Source: Spongospora subterranea f. sp. subterranea
Lineage: Eukaryota > Endomyxa: Phytomyxea > Phytomyxea > Plasmodiophorida
Assembly: GCA_049724395.1 (NCBI GenBank)
Contig: JAUGWO010000298.1
Coordinates: 1 to 22,676, forward strand
Reading direction: 5' to 3'
DNA: 22,676 nt
The position numbers and the translations under genes are program-made. Positions 1 to 8,149 of this stretch are shown piece by piece (the stretch's first letter is position 1; every line of letters starts with the position of its first letter). The notes under the pieces were generated by a model. It was not told the DNA's origin and did no database searches. It was given only the letters and a program-made list of their open reading frames with translations.

Positions 1-1177
1 AGTTGTTGGCATCCTTCTTAACTTTGCCGACAAGTTTACCGTCGATGTTGAATATTTTGCAGTAGTCTCCCTTGAACAAAAACGAGTCCTCGTCCGAAGT
101 TGCTTGTCCAATGGAGAGAAGATTATTGGAAAGACCGGTATGTGTAATACCGGTGAAATATCGATGATGGTATTTCCAGTGCCTATTTTGCTGCTGCCGG
201 TTGCAGTTGAGCAATACTTCGATCATTTGCCATAGTAACTGTCACGGGATCGGAATCGGGAGAACTTCCTGCAAGGTAGAGGATTCGGGACACATGCGCA
301 TTGAGCAGCAACAGTCAAGAAGCCATTCGTCACTGTGTTCATGAGCTGATTGTTGGGAGAGTGGAGCTACTTTTGATCGTTGGAGGGGATAGACTGAGGC
401 AGACTGTTTAGTGAATAAATGTTTCGGACGTAGCTCGGGATGTTGTGCCCAGCAGTGGGCATTGTCATGCGAGTTGGAGTTGTGATAGCTGCAGCGAGAA
501 TGCCGTTTGACGAGGAGCGCATGCTCGAGGCAGGATGGAAACTGCCGACACTTCACGAGACCTGTGCTCCAGTTGGGCTTCAAAATTGATGAGCGACGCG
601 GCAGTAGCGGCAAACTTGACTTCGCTGAGTGTATCCAACGTGACGGTGAATGCGTCAAAACAAGATGGGAGGCCTGATAGTAGGCGATCAGTCATGTCTT
701 CATCTGTCATATCCTTTCCGATAGCGCGGAGCTTTGACTGTAAAACTTGAAGGGTGGCAATGTAAGTGGCCATCGGGGCGTCATTCTTTGTGCAGTTCCA
801 AAACTCGGCGATGAGTCTGGTTCTGGTGGATCGTGATTTCTTGCGGTAAAGGCTTTCAAGAAGCGCCCACGCCTTGTGTGCCGTTGTTTCCTTCATTATT
901 GCGCCGACAATCACGTCATCAATGCAGCTGCATAAAATGGACTTAGCTTTCTTGTCTTTGCGTAGTTGGTCCGGAGTCGCGTTAGCATCAGGGTCTTTCT
1001 CAACGCATAATTCCAGATCCTTTGTCGATAGATACATCACTACCTTTTGTTGCCATAGTAACAGGTCATCGGTGTCTTTGCCGGAGAACTTTTGAATCGT
1101 CTGAAAAATTTCTTTCATCGCAACTGAAGTTGAAGTAGAGGTGCGGAGAAGAGAAAGTGTGGGAATAACGAGAAATA

Positions 1178-1330
1178 TACACTAAAGTGTACGTATGAAC
1201 TGGTAGAAAATATACACTGAGGTGTATGTATGCAGTGGTGAAAAAGATACACTAAGGTGTATGTACAAGCTGGTAGAAATATACACTGAGGTGTATGTGT
1301 GCAGTGGTGAGAAGATACACTGAAGTGTAT
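1178..1330. repeat. 35-bp tandem repeat in Copia leader, dyad TACACNNNNGTGTA
   Basis: About five units start near 1178, 1213, 1248, 1282 and 1317. Each carries an inverted repeat of TACAC and GTGTA around four variable bases. The array lies between LTR and Gag. A related array with a different period occurs in the element at 5165-6265. Confidence 0.8.
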
Positions 1331-1361
1331 ACGTAGGGGCCTGATGAGGTGGCAATTCGAC

Positions 1362-1598
1362 TGTTAATCTAAAGGAAATCGATGTCTCCGATGTGAAGGT
1401 AATAGTAGAATGAGGTTTATTACTGCGTGGTTATAGCATGTATAGGTGGGAGAATATAGGGGGGAGTGCACTAATAATCCAAATACAAAGTCCGCACAGT
1501 CACTCTTATGTTATGCATTTGCCGTGGTTGCGCCGACTGGGGGTACGCACCTTTCTTGGAGAATGTCCGTACTGGAGGCTGGCAAGTTGTATTCAACA
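1362..1598 (-). repeat. 5' LTR of Copia copy 1
   Basis: On the minus strand this runs from TGTTGAATACAACTTGCC to a TTAACA end, about 237 bp. It is closely similar to the LTR at 2866-3087, which lies in the opposite orientation, and more distantly to 6266-6474. It lies directly upstream of the Gag leader of copy 1 and abuts the interrupted internal region of copy 2 at 1599. Confidence 0.8.
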
Positions 1599-2865
1599 AC
1601 GAGCGGTAGATGAGGTATGTTACGATGATCAGGGAACGGGTACAAGTTGTTGGCATCCTTCTTAACTTTGCCGACAAGTTTACCGTCGATGTTGAAATTT
1701 TGCAGTAGTCTCCCTTGAACAAAAACGATTGTCCGTCCGAAGTTGCTTGTCCAACGGAGAGAAGATTATTGGAAAGGCAGGGTATGTGTCATACCGGGGA
1801 AATATCGATGATGGTATTTCCAGTGCCTATTTTGCTGCTGCCGGTTGCAGTTTAGCAAAGACTCTCATTATTTGCCATAGTAACTGTCACAGGATCGGAG
1901 TCAGGCAGAACTTCCTGCAAGGTAGAGGATTCGGGACACATGTGCATTGAACAGCAACAGTCAAGAAGCCATTCGTTACTGTGTTCATGAGCTGGTCGTT
2001 GGGAGAGTGGAGCTACTTTTGATCGTTGGAGGGGATAGACTGAGGCAGACTGTTTAGTGAATAAATGTTTCGGACGTAGCTCGGGATGTTGTGCCCAGCA
2101 GTGGGCATTATCATGCGAGTTGGAGTTGTGATAGCTGCAGCGAGAATGCCGTTTGACTGAGGTAGCGCATGCTCGAGGCAGGATGGAAACTGCCGACACT
2201 TCACGAGACCTGTGCTCGAGTTGGGCTTCAAAATTGATGAGCGACGCGGCAGTAGCGGCGTACTTGACTTCGCTGAGTGTATCCAACGTGACGGTGAATG
2301 CGTTAAAACAAGATGGGAGGCCTGATAGTAGGCGATCAGTCATGTCTTCATCTGTCATATCCTTTCCGATAGCGCGGAGCTTTGACTGTAAAACTTGAAG
2401 GGTGGCAATGTAGGTGGCCATCGGGGCGTCATTCTTTGTGCAGTTCCAAAACTCGGCGATGAGTCTGGTTCTGGTGGATCGTGATTTCTTGCGGTAAAGG
2501 CTTTCAAGAAGCGCCCACGCCTTGTGTGCCGTTGTTTCCTTCATTATTGCGCCGACAATAAAGTTATCAATGCAGCTGCATAAAATGGACTTAGCTTTCT
2601 TGTCTTTGCGTAGTTGGTCCGGAGTCGCGTTTAGCATCAAGGTCTTTCTCAACACATAATTCCAGATCCTTTGTCGATAAATACATCACTACCTTTTGTT
2701 GCCATAGTAACAGGTCATCGGTGTCTTTGCCGGAGAACTTTTGAATCGTCTGAAAAATTTCTTTCATCGCAAGTGAAGTTGAAGTAGAGGAGCGGAGAAG
2801 ATAAAGTGTGGGAATAACGAGAAATATACACTAGAGTGTACGTATGAACTGGCAGAAGTATACAC
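1599..2865 (-). mobile_element. Copia-family fossil, copy 2 (Gag and start of protease region, interrupted)
   Basis: Second minus-strand copy of the same family: leader remnant (about 2865-2768), UBN2-type Gag with zinc knuckle (from about 2767 down), and the start of the protease region with the motif MCPESSTLQEVLP. It is interrupted at 1598/1599 by the LTR of copy 1, which makes copy 2 the older insertion at this site. At its upstream end the leader repeat stops abruptly at 2865 against an LTR lying in the opposite orientation. The copy is broken, with a few breaks. Confidence 0.8.
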
Positions 2866-3087
2866 TGTTGAATACAACTTGCCAGCCTCCAGTACGGACA
2901 TTCTCTAAGAAAGGTGCGTACCCCTAGTCGGCGCAACCACGGCAAATGCATAACATATGAGTGACTGTACGGACTTTGTATTTTGACTATTAGTGCACTC
3001 CCCCCTATATTCTCCCACTATAACCACGCAGTAATAAACCTCATTCTACTATTACCTTCACATCGGAGACATCGATTTCCTTCAACA
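2866..3087 (+). repeat. LTR of the same Copia family, inverted relative to copies 1 and 2
   Basis: It runs from TGTTGAATACAACTTGCC to TTCCTTCAACA, 222 bp, and is a near match to the reverse complement of 1362-1598. The flanking bases (tacac before, gccga after) are not a target-site duplication. This is therefore not a clean solo-LTR insertion and more likely marks a rearrangement between elements. Confidence 0.8.
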
Positions 3088-3517
3088 GCCGAGATGGTCG
3101 CAGATATTTTCACTAAACCACCTTCAGGCGCAACATTCACAAAACTGAGCAAAAGATTGGTGACCAACAAGGCACATGGTTTGAGGGGGCGTGTTGAAGT
3201 TCAAACCACGTCGCCAACCTGTCGTACTGGCCCATTGGCTGTACTGGCCCAAACTGGTCGTATTGGCCCACTGTCACGTACATCCGATATTGATGAAGAC
3301 TCGAAGCGGCCTCTTAATGAACGGCCTAATGAGGAGCAACCCTGTAAAGCAGCCTCTGTCGTGTGACGGATTTTGGCGCGCGATTAGCGCGCCTTTTTTT
3401 CCGATAGAGACATCGCGCGGCCTTTTTCCGACTGAGACAATAATAATCTAGCTCTGTATATCAGAGCCCCTCGTTTTCTAATAAACTCATTCTTCTATTT
3501 GCTTCTTCCAATCAACA
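3088..3517 (+). mobile_element. 3' end of a different Copia element (RNase H tail, polypurine tract, 3' LTR)
   Basis: 3088-3190 encodes the C-terminal end of a Copia polyprotein, recognisable by the ADIFTKP motif near the end of the RNase H domain. A G-rich polypurine tract follows (about 3181-3190). The LTR at 3192-3517 starts TGTTGAAG and ends CCAATCAACA, 326 bp. It contains three short near-repeats of a GTACTGGCCC-like motif (about 3223-3270) and AT-rich promoter-like sequence. The rest of the element is missing: the coding part is joined directly to the inverted LTR at 3087. It is a fossil fragment. Confidence 0.8.
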
Positions 3518-3712
3518 CCGTTCCCGCTCCCTCTCGTTCCCGCCATCCAGCTCCCTCTCTCTCTCGCGTCACCGCTCCCTCTCTCTCTCGTGTTCCAGCT
3601 CCCTCTCTCTCTCTCGCCTTCCAGCTCCCTCTCTCTCTCGCGTCACCGCTCCCTCTCTCTCTCGTGTTCCAGCTCCCTCTCTCTCTCGCTCGCGTGATCT
3701 CTCCTCTCTTTA
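3518..3712. repeat. CT-rich minisatellite
   Basis: Tandem units of about 24 bp built on CCAGCTCCCTCTCTCTCTCG, with a higher-order period of about 74 bp (the unit containing GCGTCACCG starts near 3565 and 3639). It lies immediately after the 3' LTR end at 3517. One strand is almost pure pyrimidine. An open frame crosses it, but the repetitive translation gives no reason to call it coding. Confidence 0.75.
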
Positions 3713-3739
3713 GAAGTATCGTCCTCAAAAGGCATTACA

Positions 3740-5165
3740 GATTCTGTGAGGTCTATTTGATGCGCTCGATATCAAGAATTTCTGGAGATCACGGTGTGGT
3801 AGCTCCGGATCGGAAACAAGAATTTGAACAACTGGCAAGATTGTTGCTGATCAATGGGCCACAGTCTAGTTTTCAGTCCATAATCAACAACTTGAAACGG
3901 TCTTTTCCGAAAGCAGATCGATGGTTACAGTGGCATTGCCATCCGCTTCCGGTAAGCGTGGTCTATCTTTTCATCCTTTGGCACTGACCTAACAACCTTC
4001 CAGCGAAACACATTTTTCCAGCGATGTCCGATTCAGATTTGTCTGCAATGCGCCCAAACACCAACGCCCAAAAATCATTGGGTGGTGACCTGCAACGGAA
4101 CGCAATGACGAAACATCTAACAGTTATGGGGGCGGTTGATCTTATTTATCGATATGTTTCGAATGTTGAAATCAATTACGGGCTGGCTAAGGCTGGCCAA
4201 CCTCTAAGGTACGTCGGTTTTGAAAGATCTCGAAAGCAGTCGTATTCGAACGGTGGCAGATCCTTAGACACGTCGAAGCAGGTACTTGGCAAAAGGAAAC
4301 TGCCAGGCGCCACTGGTCAACCTCGCGGAAGCAAAAACAAGATTCCAAAATTGGGAAACAAAATTGATTTCCAGTCTTTTGGCATCTGGTGGTCCTTCAA
4401 AACCGCTGACGTAGATGTCACGAACACGTGTGCTCGTGACACGTGTTTAATGTTTCTTTATTTTTTTTGCAAGAGAGTTTCGCCTTATTCCTATTCCGAC
4501 CTCATCTAAGTTGCTGCACGAGCGCCTTGATCTGTTAGACAAGGCTCAGTACAAGCGATCCAGGTTACGGTGGATGATAGAGGCAATGGGAAAAAGACCA
4601 GAAGGGTCTGTTGACCTGACTTGTGACGTCGTTGACGTAATTGATCGTTATCAGACCAATTCGCGTTCGAAATCGAGTTTGATGCTGTTTGTAGCAGTCC
4701 AGTTTGCCCCAGGCAGAGACGTTATATGTGGAAGAACCAGTCGATCAAATTCACATCGGATGTGTAGGCCGTAACAACGGAGCGCGTTGCTGACCTTCTG
4801 CTCAATGACGCTGGCTATCATTGTAATGCCCAATTTCCAAATAATGATATTAGTGAAGTCGACAGACAGCATCGTCATGAAATGACGATGCTTACGGAAA
4901 ACCATGATCCCACCGCGGAAATTCCGATGATGTGGAGATACAACTGGAACAACACACGTCGATCGTTCAGGGTGGAAACTGCATCGGCATTGCTCCGAGT
5001 TGAGACCGTCTGTCTAAGCCTGACGAGTCTTGCAAACATCGATAGGCGGATCTTGTTTGGGGATGTCGAATATTCTTTATTCGCCGTCATCATGTACAAC
5101 AGGTTTCGTTTCACAGGGTTGATAATACCTCAGGGCGGTGGTCTGTACTACGACGGCATGAACTT
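3740..5165 (+). pseudogene. Degenerate MULE-like transposase fused to a UCH-like cysteine peptidase domain
   Basis: Three frames together show one recognisable gene of a DNA transposon. An upstream segment (about 3790-3951) ends with the motif FPKADRWLQWH. A downstream segment from about 4003 contains the hallmark PNTNAQKS, then GRSLDTSKQ and a basic GQPRGSKNKIPKLGNK stretch, then NTCARDTCLM (about 4410-4450), which fits a ubiquitin-hydrolase-like Cys box. The distal part has EYSLFAVIMYNRFRFTG and GLYYDGM (about 5070-5160), which fit the His/Asp boxes, although the expected His is Phe here. Frames change near 4003, near 4480-4515 and again around 4680-4880, so the gene is dead. The 3' end is cut by the Copia fossil at about 5165. 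Family assignment rests on remembered motif order, not a search. Confidence 0.5.
3952..4003 (+). other. Probable spliceosomal intron, 52 bp
   Basis: The donor is GTAAGC at 3952, a branch-like CTGACCTAAC lies about 12-20 bases before the end, and the acceptor is CCAG at 4000-4003. It separates the WLQWH part of the transposase from the part beginning AKHIFPAMSDSDL. The two sides are off by one base in frame, consistent with decay elsewhere in this gene. Such short introns with a CTRAC branch are typical of fungi and also seen in oomycetes. Confidence 0.5.
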
Positions 5166-5748
5166 GCATCTTCCGTCGCATCAAGGGTGGCGATGATGGA
5201 ATCAAAATCAGGCGGCAATCCTTCAAGTACCTTGTCGATAATGTCCTGTGAAGATAATTCACGACCACATGCCTTCAAATCTTTCGATGCGGTGACGACC
5301 TTTGCAATGTATGATGATATTGCTTCAGGGCCCTTTTTCAGTGACCAAAACAAATGCCAGGCTTGAATCCGACTGCCGCGACCATTACGTTCATATTGTG
5401 CGCAGAGCTCCAGAAAAACAGCGCGCGCTGTTGGTAGATCAATAACAGAACTTAGAATGTCATCAGAAAGACATAGGCAAATTATGCTCTTGGCACGTTT
5501 CGCCAGTTTATCAGTTTGCGAGTCTTGCAAGCGATCGATGATGCTGTTGCCAGTGTCAATGTCGCGGGAAATATCTTCCAGAACAAATTGGTCTAAACCT
5601 CGGCAATCGAGCGTCATGAGAAGCTTAGCTTTCCAAAGTTGAAACGAAGCACGCTCGCCATTGAATGAAGATCAGGACGCGCAGTTGTTCTTGACTTAAG
5701 TCGCTCATCGGAGAAGAATGCGGAAGAACTTGAATGAAAAAGGAAATA

Positions 5749-5967
5749 TACACCTAAGTGTGTGTAGAAAGATACACTTAAGTGTATGTGGAGAGATACA
5801 CCTAAGTGTATGTGGAAATATACACCTAAGTGTAGATAGAGAAAATGCACACAAAGTGTATGTAGAAAGATACACCTAAGTGTATGTGGAAAGATACACC
5901 TAAGTGTATGTGGAAAGATACACCTAAGTGTATGTGGAAAGATACACCTAAGTGTATGTGGAAAGAA
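5749..5967. repeat. 24-bp tandem repeat in Copia leader, dyad TACACCTAAGTGTA
   Basis: About nine units of 24 bp begin near 5749, 5773, 5797, 5821, 5871, 5895, 5919 and 5943, with a degenerate unit around 5847. Each has TACAC and GTGTA as an inverted repeat around four bases. The unit length differs from the 35-bp array at 1178-1330, yet the dyad is the same. Confidence 0.85.
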
Positions 5968-6038
5968 CAGCAGGGGCAGAATACACTGGAGCGATTGCAG
6001 CCAGCTGGAGTTGGGACTCTTAATCTTTTAGAAGTTGA

Positions 6039-6265
6039 TGTTGAGATGATCAAACGAATAGTGGAATGAATTTATTATTGCGTAGATGTTGTTCTAATAG
6101 GAGAACAATGGCGATCACATGATCTATAAATAGCATCGAATATAAAGTCCGTGAAGTCATCCTTATGTTTGGAAGTTGCCGTGGTTGCGCCCACTGTCCT
6201 TACGCTGTTTCTTTTTCAAAGTGTCCGTGATCAAAGATACGGGAATATGACCTTGTATTTCAACA
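6039..6265 (-). repeat. 5' LTR of the second-subfamily Copia fossil
   Basis: Bounded by TGTTGAGATGAT at 6039 and TGTATTTCAACA ending at 6265 on the plus strand. It shares the CCGTGGTTGCGCC block with the other LTRs in the window but is otherwise quite diverged. Confidence 0.75.
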
Positions 6266-6474
6266 GGACTAACATCCAATTCATGCAACCCATTTATTAT
6301 TGTGGCGTAATTGCTTACATAGGTAGATACATTGAGAAATGGCTATTTATAGCCCAATGCATAAAGTCCGTAGAGTCAGCTTTATGTCATGCTCTTGCCG
6401 TGGTTGCGCCGACTGAGGGTACGCACTTTCCTTTCAGAATGCCCGTACTTGAGGCAGGCAAGTTGTATTCAACA
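6266..6474 (-). repeat. Partial LTR of the same Copia superfamily
   Basis: On the minus strand it starts with TGTTGAATACAACTTGCC, like the LTRs at 1362-1598 and 2866-3087, and carries the shared GGCGCAACCACGG block and an AATAATAAATG stretch. Its other end is cut at the LTR boundary 6265, so the element at 5165-6265 appears to have inserted into it. No internal region is visible. Confidence 0.7.
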
Positions 6475-6719
6475 GGGATGCTCTTAGGTAAATCCCGGAT
6501 TTTAGGATCCGTGGCATCCAAACGACCAAATGTACATAAAAAGCGTTCGGTTTCAGAATCATTGTTTTTGTGATTGAGTTCGCACTTTTCATGCAGGTTT
6601 GCCGGTCCCTCGGCTATAGGGCCAAGATTCACTTATTATGGCTCTCGCCCCAAAAACTCCTCCCAGTAGCAAGCTCGCACTCGCAATAGATACCTTTGTT
6701 GAATGTTCTGCAGTCTGAA
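6475..6719. other. Unassigned stretch next to LTR fragment
   Basis: An open minus-strand frame (6632 to about 6475) runs into the LTR and reads KCELNHKNNDSETERFLCTF in its middle. I recognise no domain. It could be the end of a gene interrupted by the LTR, or chance. No RNA gene is seen. Confidence 0.3.
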
Positions 6720-6724
6720 CACAT

Positions 6725-6810
6725 TGTGATAGTGTGAGGTTGATCCCATGACCTGACTCACTAAAACCCCCTTACCATTAGGACAAGGGGGAAATTGCCT
6801 GTACGGAACA
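6725..6810 (-). repeat. Possible tRNA-derived SINE head (A and B box-like)
   Basis: The minus strand has TGTCCTAATGG (6785-6775), close to a polymerase III A box, and GGATCAACCTC (6746-6736), weakly like a B box. They lie about 40 bases apart, as in tRNA genes and SINEs. The A-box-like part sits in a hairpin with a 7-bp CCCCCTT/AAGGGGG stem. There is no foldable complete tRNA, so a working tRNA gene is excluded. The assignment is weak without other copies. Confidence 0.3.
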
Positions 6811-6859
6811 CCACAATACCTTGAACCCAAGTCGCATCATTACATTCGTTCCTCCCCTG

Positions 6860-7017
6860 CTGAACCTTCGCTCTATCCAAGCGTGCTTGGTCATGCCTCT
6901 AGCAACTAGAGGCACCAACGAGGAATTCCTAGTAGACGCAAGTCATCAACTTGCATCGATACGTCCGTACACACCGTCCGTCGCTCCTACTGATTGAATG
7001 CTCCGGTGAAACGTCGG
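6860..7017 (+). pseudogene. 18S (small-subunit) rRNA 3'-region fragment, degenerate
   Basis: Several universally conserved 18S blocks occur in the right order: GAGGAATTCCTAGTA (6920-6934), CGCAAGTCATCAACTTGC (6937-6954), GTACACACCG (6967-6976), CCGTCGCTCCTAC (6978-6990) and GATTGAATG (6992-7000), followed by CTCCGGTGAAACGTCGG. A hairpin GCCTCTAGCAACTAGAGGC just upstream matches the stem that precedes GGAATTCC in 18S. About nine conserved bases (CTGCCCTTT) are missing between ACGTCC and GTACAC, and a conserved decoding-region C is T, so this copy is not functional. The CTCCGGTGA version of the 3' block is unlike the fungal GGCTTAGTGAG. Neither full 18S, ITS nor 28S is present. Confidence 0.85.
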
Positions 7018-7671
7018 CAGAATGCGCCTGCGATCAGCATCCGTATTAGCTGGCCAACCCTACAAGTCTCACACTGACCTGGTCCTAAGCTGCCACCAAC
7101 CGGGACAGACCAGAACCAAGCTGGTTTCAGAATCAGACAAGCTTGTATTATGAATAGCGATGAAAGTGAGGAAGAAGATATTGCCGCCGAAGCAATTGGG
7201 ACATATTATTCAAACAACCGTGCCATACATCTACCTGCAAGGGTCTGGGGCGGAGTGCTGATGCAATCAAACGGCAGGTTCGTTGATTTTCCATTCAAAT
7301 CATAATAGCTCTAATTTCGATAAGGCCGGCACGAAAACGTCAATAAATCATGAAAGTGATTTTGTGAATCCAGGGGGCACTATTTCAATCTATTTTGGAC
7401 AAGGGACGTTTTATTTAGTATAAACACCATGTAAAAGTCACCTTCGATTAACCCTCGAAGCCAAAGGTTGCGAATTTTTCATCACGACAAATGACTCTGC
7501 GTTGGTGCGTGTCAGCTTTCTTTCCCTGGCAGGATAATTGGATCAGGTTGGTTACCAGGAAACCGTCCTTGGTCGAATCACATGCTGCGCGGCTGCAGGA
7601 ATCTGGTCTGGAAATCACCGATGGCATAGTGTCTAACTACGATCACGGATACTGTCATTACTGTGTAGCCC
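7018..7671. other. Intergenic stretch left of the palindrome, one short open frame
   Basis: A 51-codon frame at 7150-7305 begins MNSDESEEEDIAAEAIG and could be a real acidic small protein or an exon, but nothing supports expression. A second frame at 7491 runs into the palindrome arm. No recognisable domain, repeat or RNA gene is visible. Confidence 0.3.
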
Positions 7672-8064
7672 CATATCATCCGCGCAATTATCCCGCCAAA
7701 ATCCATGTCGGAGGTGGATTTTGAGAATCCCATTTTTCGCCCGCAAATCCCGTTTTGAACAAGGCATAAAATGGGCTGCCAAACACGCCACGACACGGAC
7801 AAAGCCCGTTTTACTTCAAAATCCCGTTTTGACCCCATAAACCCCAAAATATCGGGATACTCCTTGGCATTGAAACTCGCCCCAAACGCCTTGTGATTTC
7901 TGCCCAGTGCTCTGAAGGAAGGGTGTCATCAAGTATTTTTTTTATCAAGTTCTGCGTTAGTTGGGAATACCTTTACAATTAATCGTAAATTGCTAATTGC
8001 TAATTTTAAAACCAAATCGAGGGAAAACTCTGTAACGTACCGCAGAATTGCTGTCCCCCAATCC

Positions 8065-8071
8065 ATAAATA
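8065..8071 (+). promoter_or_regulatory. TATA-like element upstream of the secreted Q-rich gene, left arm
   Basis: ATAAATA lies 79-85 bases before the ATG at 8150, a plausible core-promoter position. The same element is at 21582-21588 in the right arm. This is inference from sequence and spacing only. Confidence 0.25.
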
Positions 8072-8149
8072 GATTAGAGCAGCGATTGGACTGTGCTCTG
8101 CCTCTGCCCCGAATTGAAATGGACATTGGACACACTCCATCACAAAAGC

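Larger units (their letters stand above)
1..1598 (-). mobile_element. Copia-family LTR retrotransposon fossil, copy 1 (5' LTR, leader, Gag, start of protease region)
   Basis: Fossil Ty1/Copia element read on the minus strand and cut by the window start. Its 5' LTR is at 1362-1598. A leader with a 35-bp tandem repeat (about 1178-1330) follows, then a UBN2-type Gag (about 1118 down to 465) with a zinc-knuckle-like Cys/His stretch, then the beginning of the protease region. The Gag shows the usual helical UBN2 core with motifs such as KAWALLESLY and LLSGLPSCF. The element is broken, with a few breaks visible in the part seen. It has inserted into a second copy of the same family (1599-2865) in the same orientation, because the internal sequence resumes at 1599 and repeats that at position 1. 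The two copies look about 95 percent identical by eye, so both are fairly young. Confidence 0.85.
5165..6265 (-). mobile_element. Copia-family fossil, second subfamily (5' LTR, repeat leader, partial Gag)
   Basis: Minus-strand Copia fossil. The LTR is at 6039-6265 (227 bp; its minus strand begins TGTTGAAATACAAGG and ends ATCTCAACA). The leader carries a 24-bp tandem repeat (5749-5967). A UBN2-type Gag part follows from about 5617 down to about 5165, with motifs FLELCAQYER and VLEGLPPDFDSIIATLDA. The Gag is cut where it meets the decayed transposase gene. No protease, integrase or reverse transcriptase is present here. It is broken and truncated. Its Gag is clearly diverged from that of 465-1118, so it is a different subfamily. 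Confidence 0.8.

Noticed and set aside
242-658. 138-codon minus-strand frame
   Set aside because: It overlaps the Gag/protease part of the Copia fossil and is explained by that element.
3499-3987. Coding sequence running through the CT-rich minisatellite
   Set aside because: The first 70 codons are translated tandem repeat. Only the part after about 3740 resembles a protein, and it belongs to the decayed transposase.
5749-5967. CRISPR-like array
   Set aside because: The units are contiguous 24-bp tandem repeats without unique spacers and lie in the leader of an LTR element.
5884-6069. Small repeat protein with MWKDTPKC units
   Set aside because: It is the translation of the 24-bp leader repeat; the opposite strand also stays open because 24 is a multiple of three.
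6725-6810. Functional tRNA gene
   Set aside because: No acceptor stem, the B box is poor and the cloverleaf cannot be completed.
6860-7017. Working rRNA gene
   Set aside because: Only a short 3' portion is present and invariant bases of the decoding region are missing.
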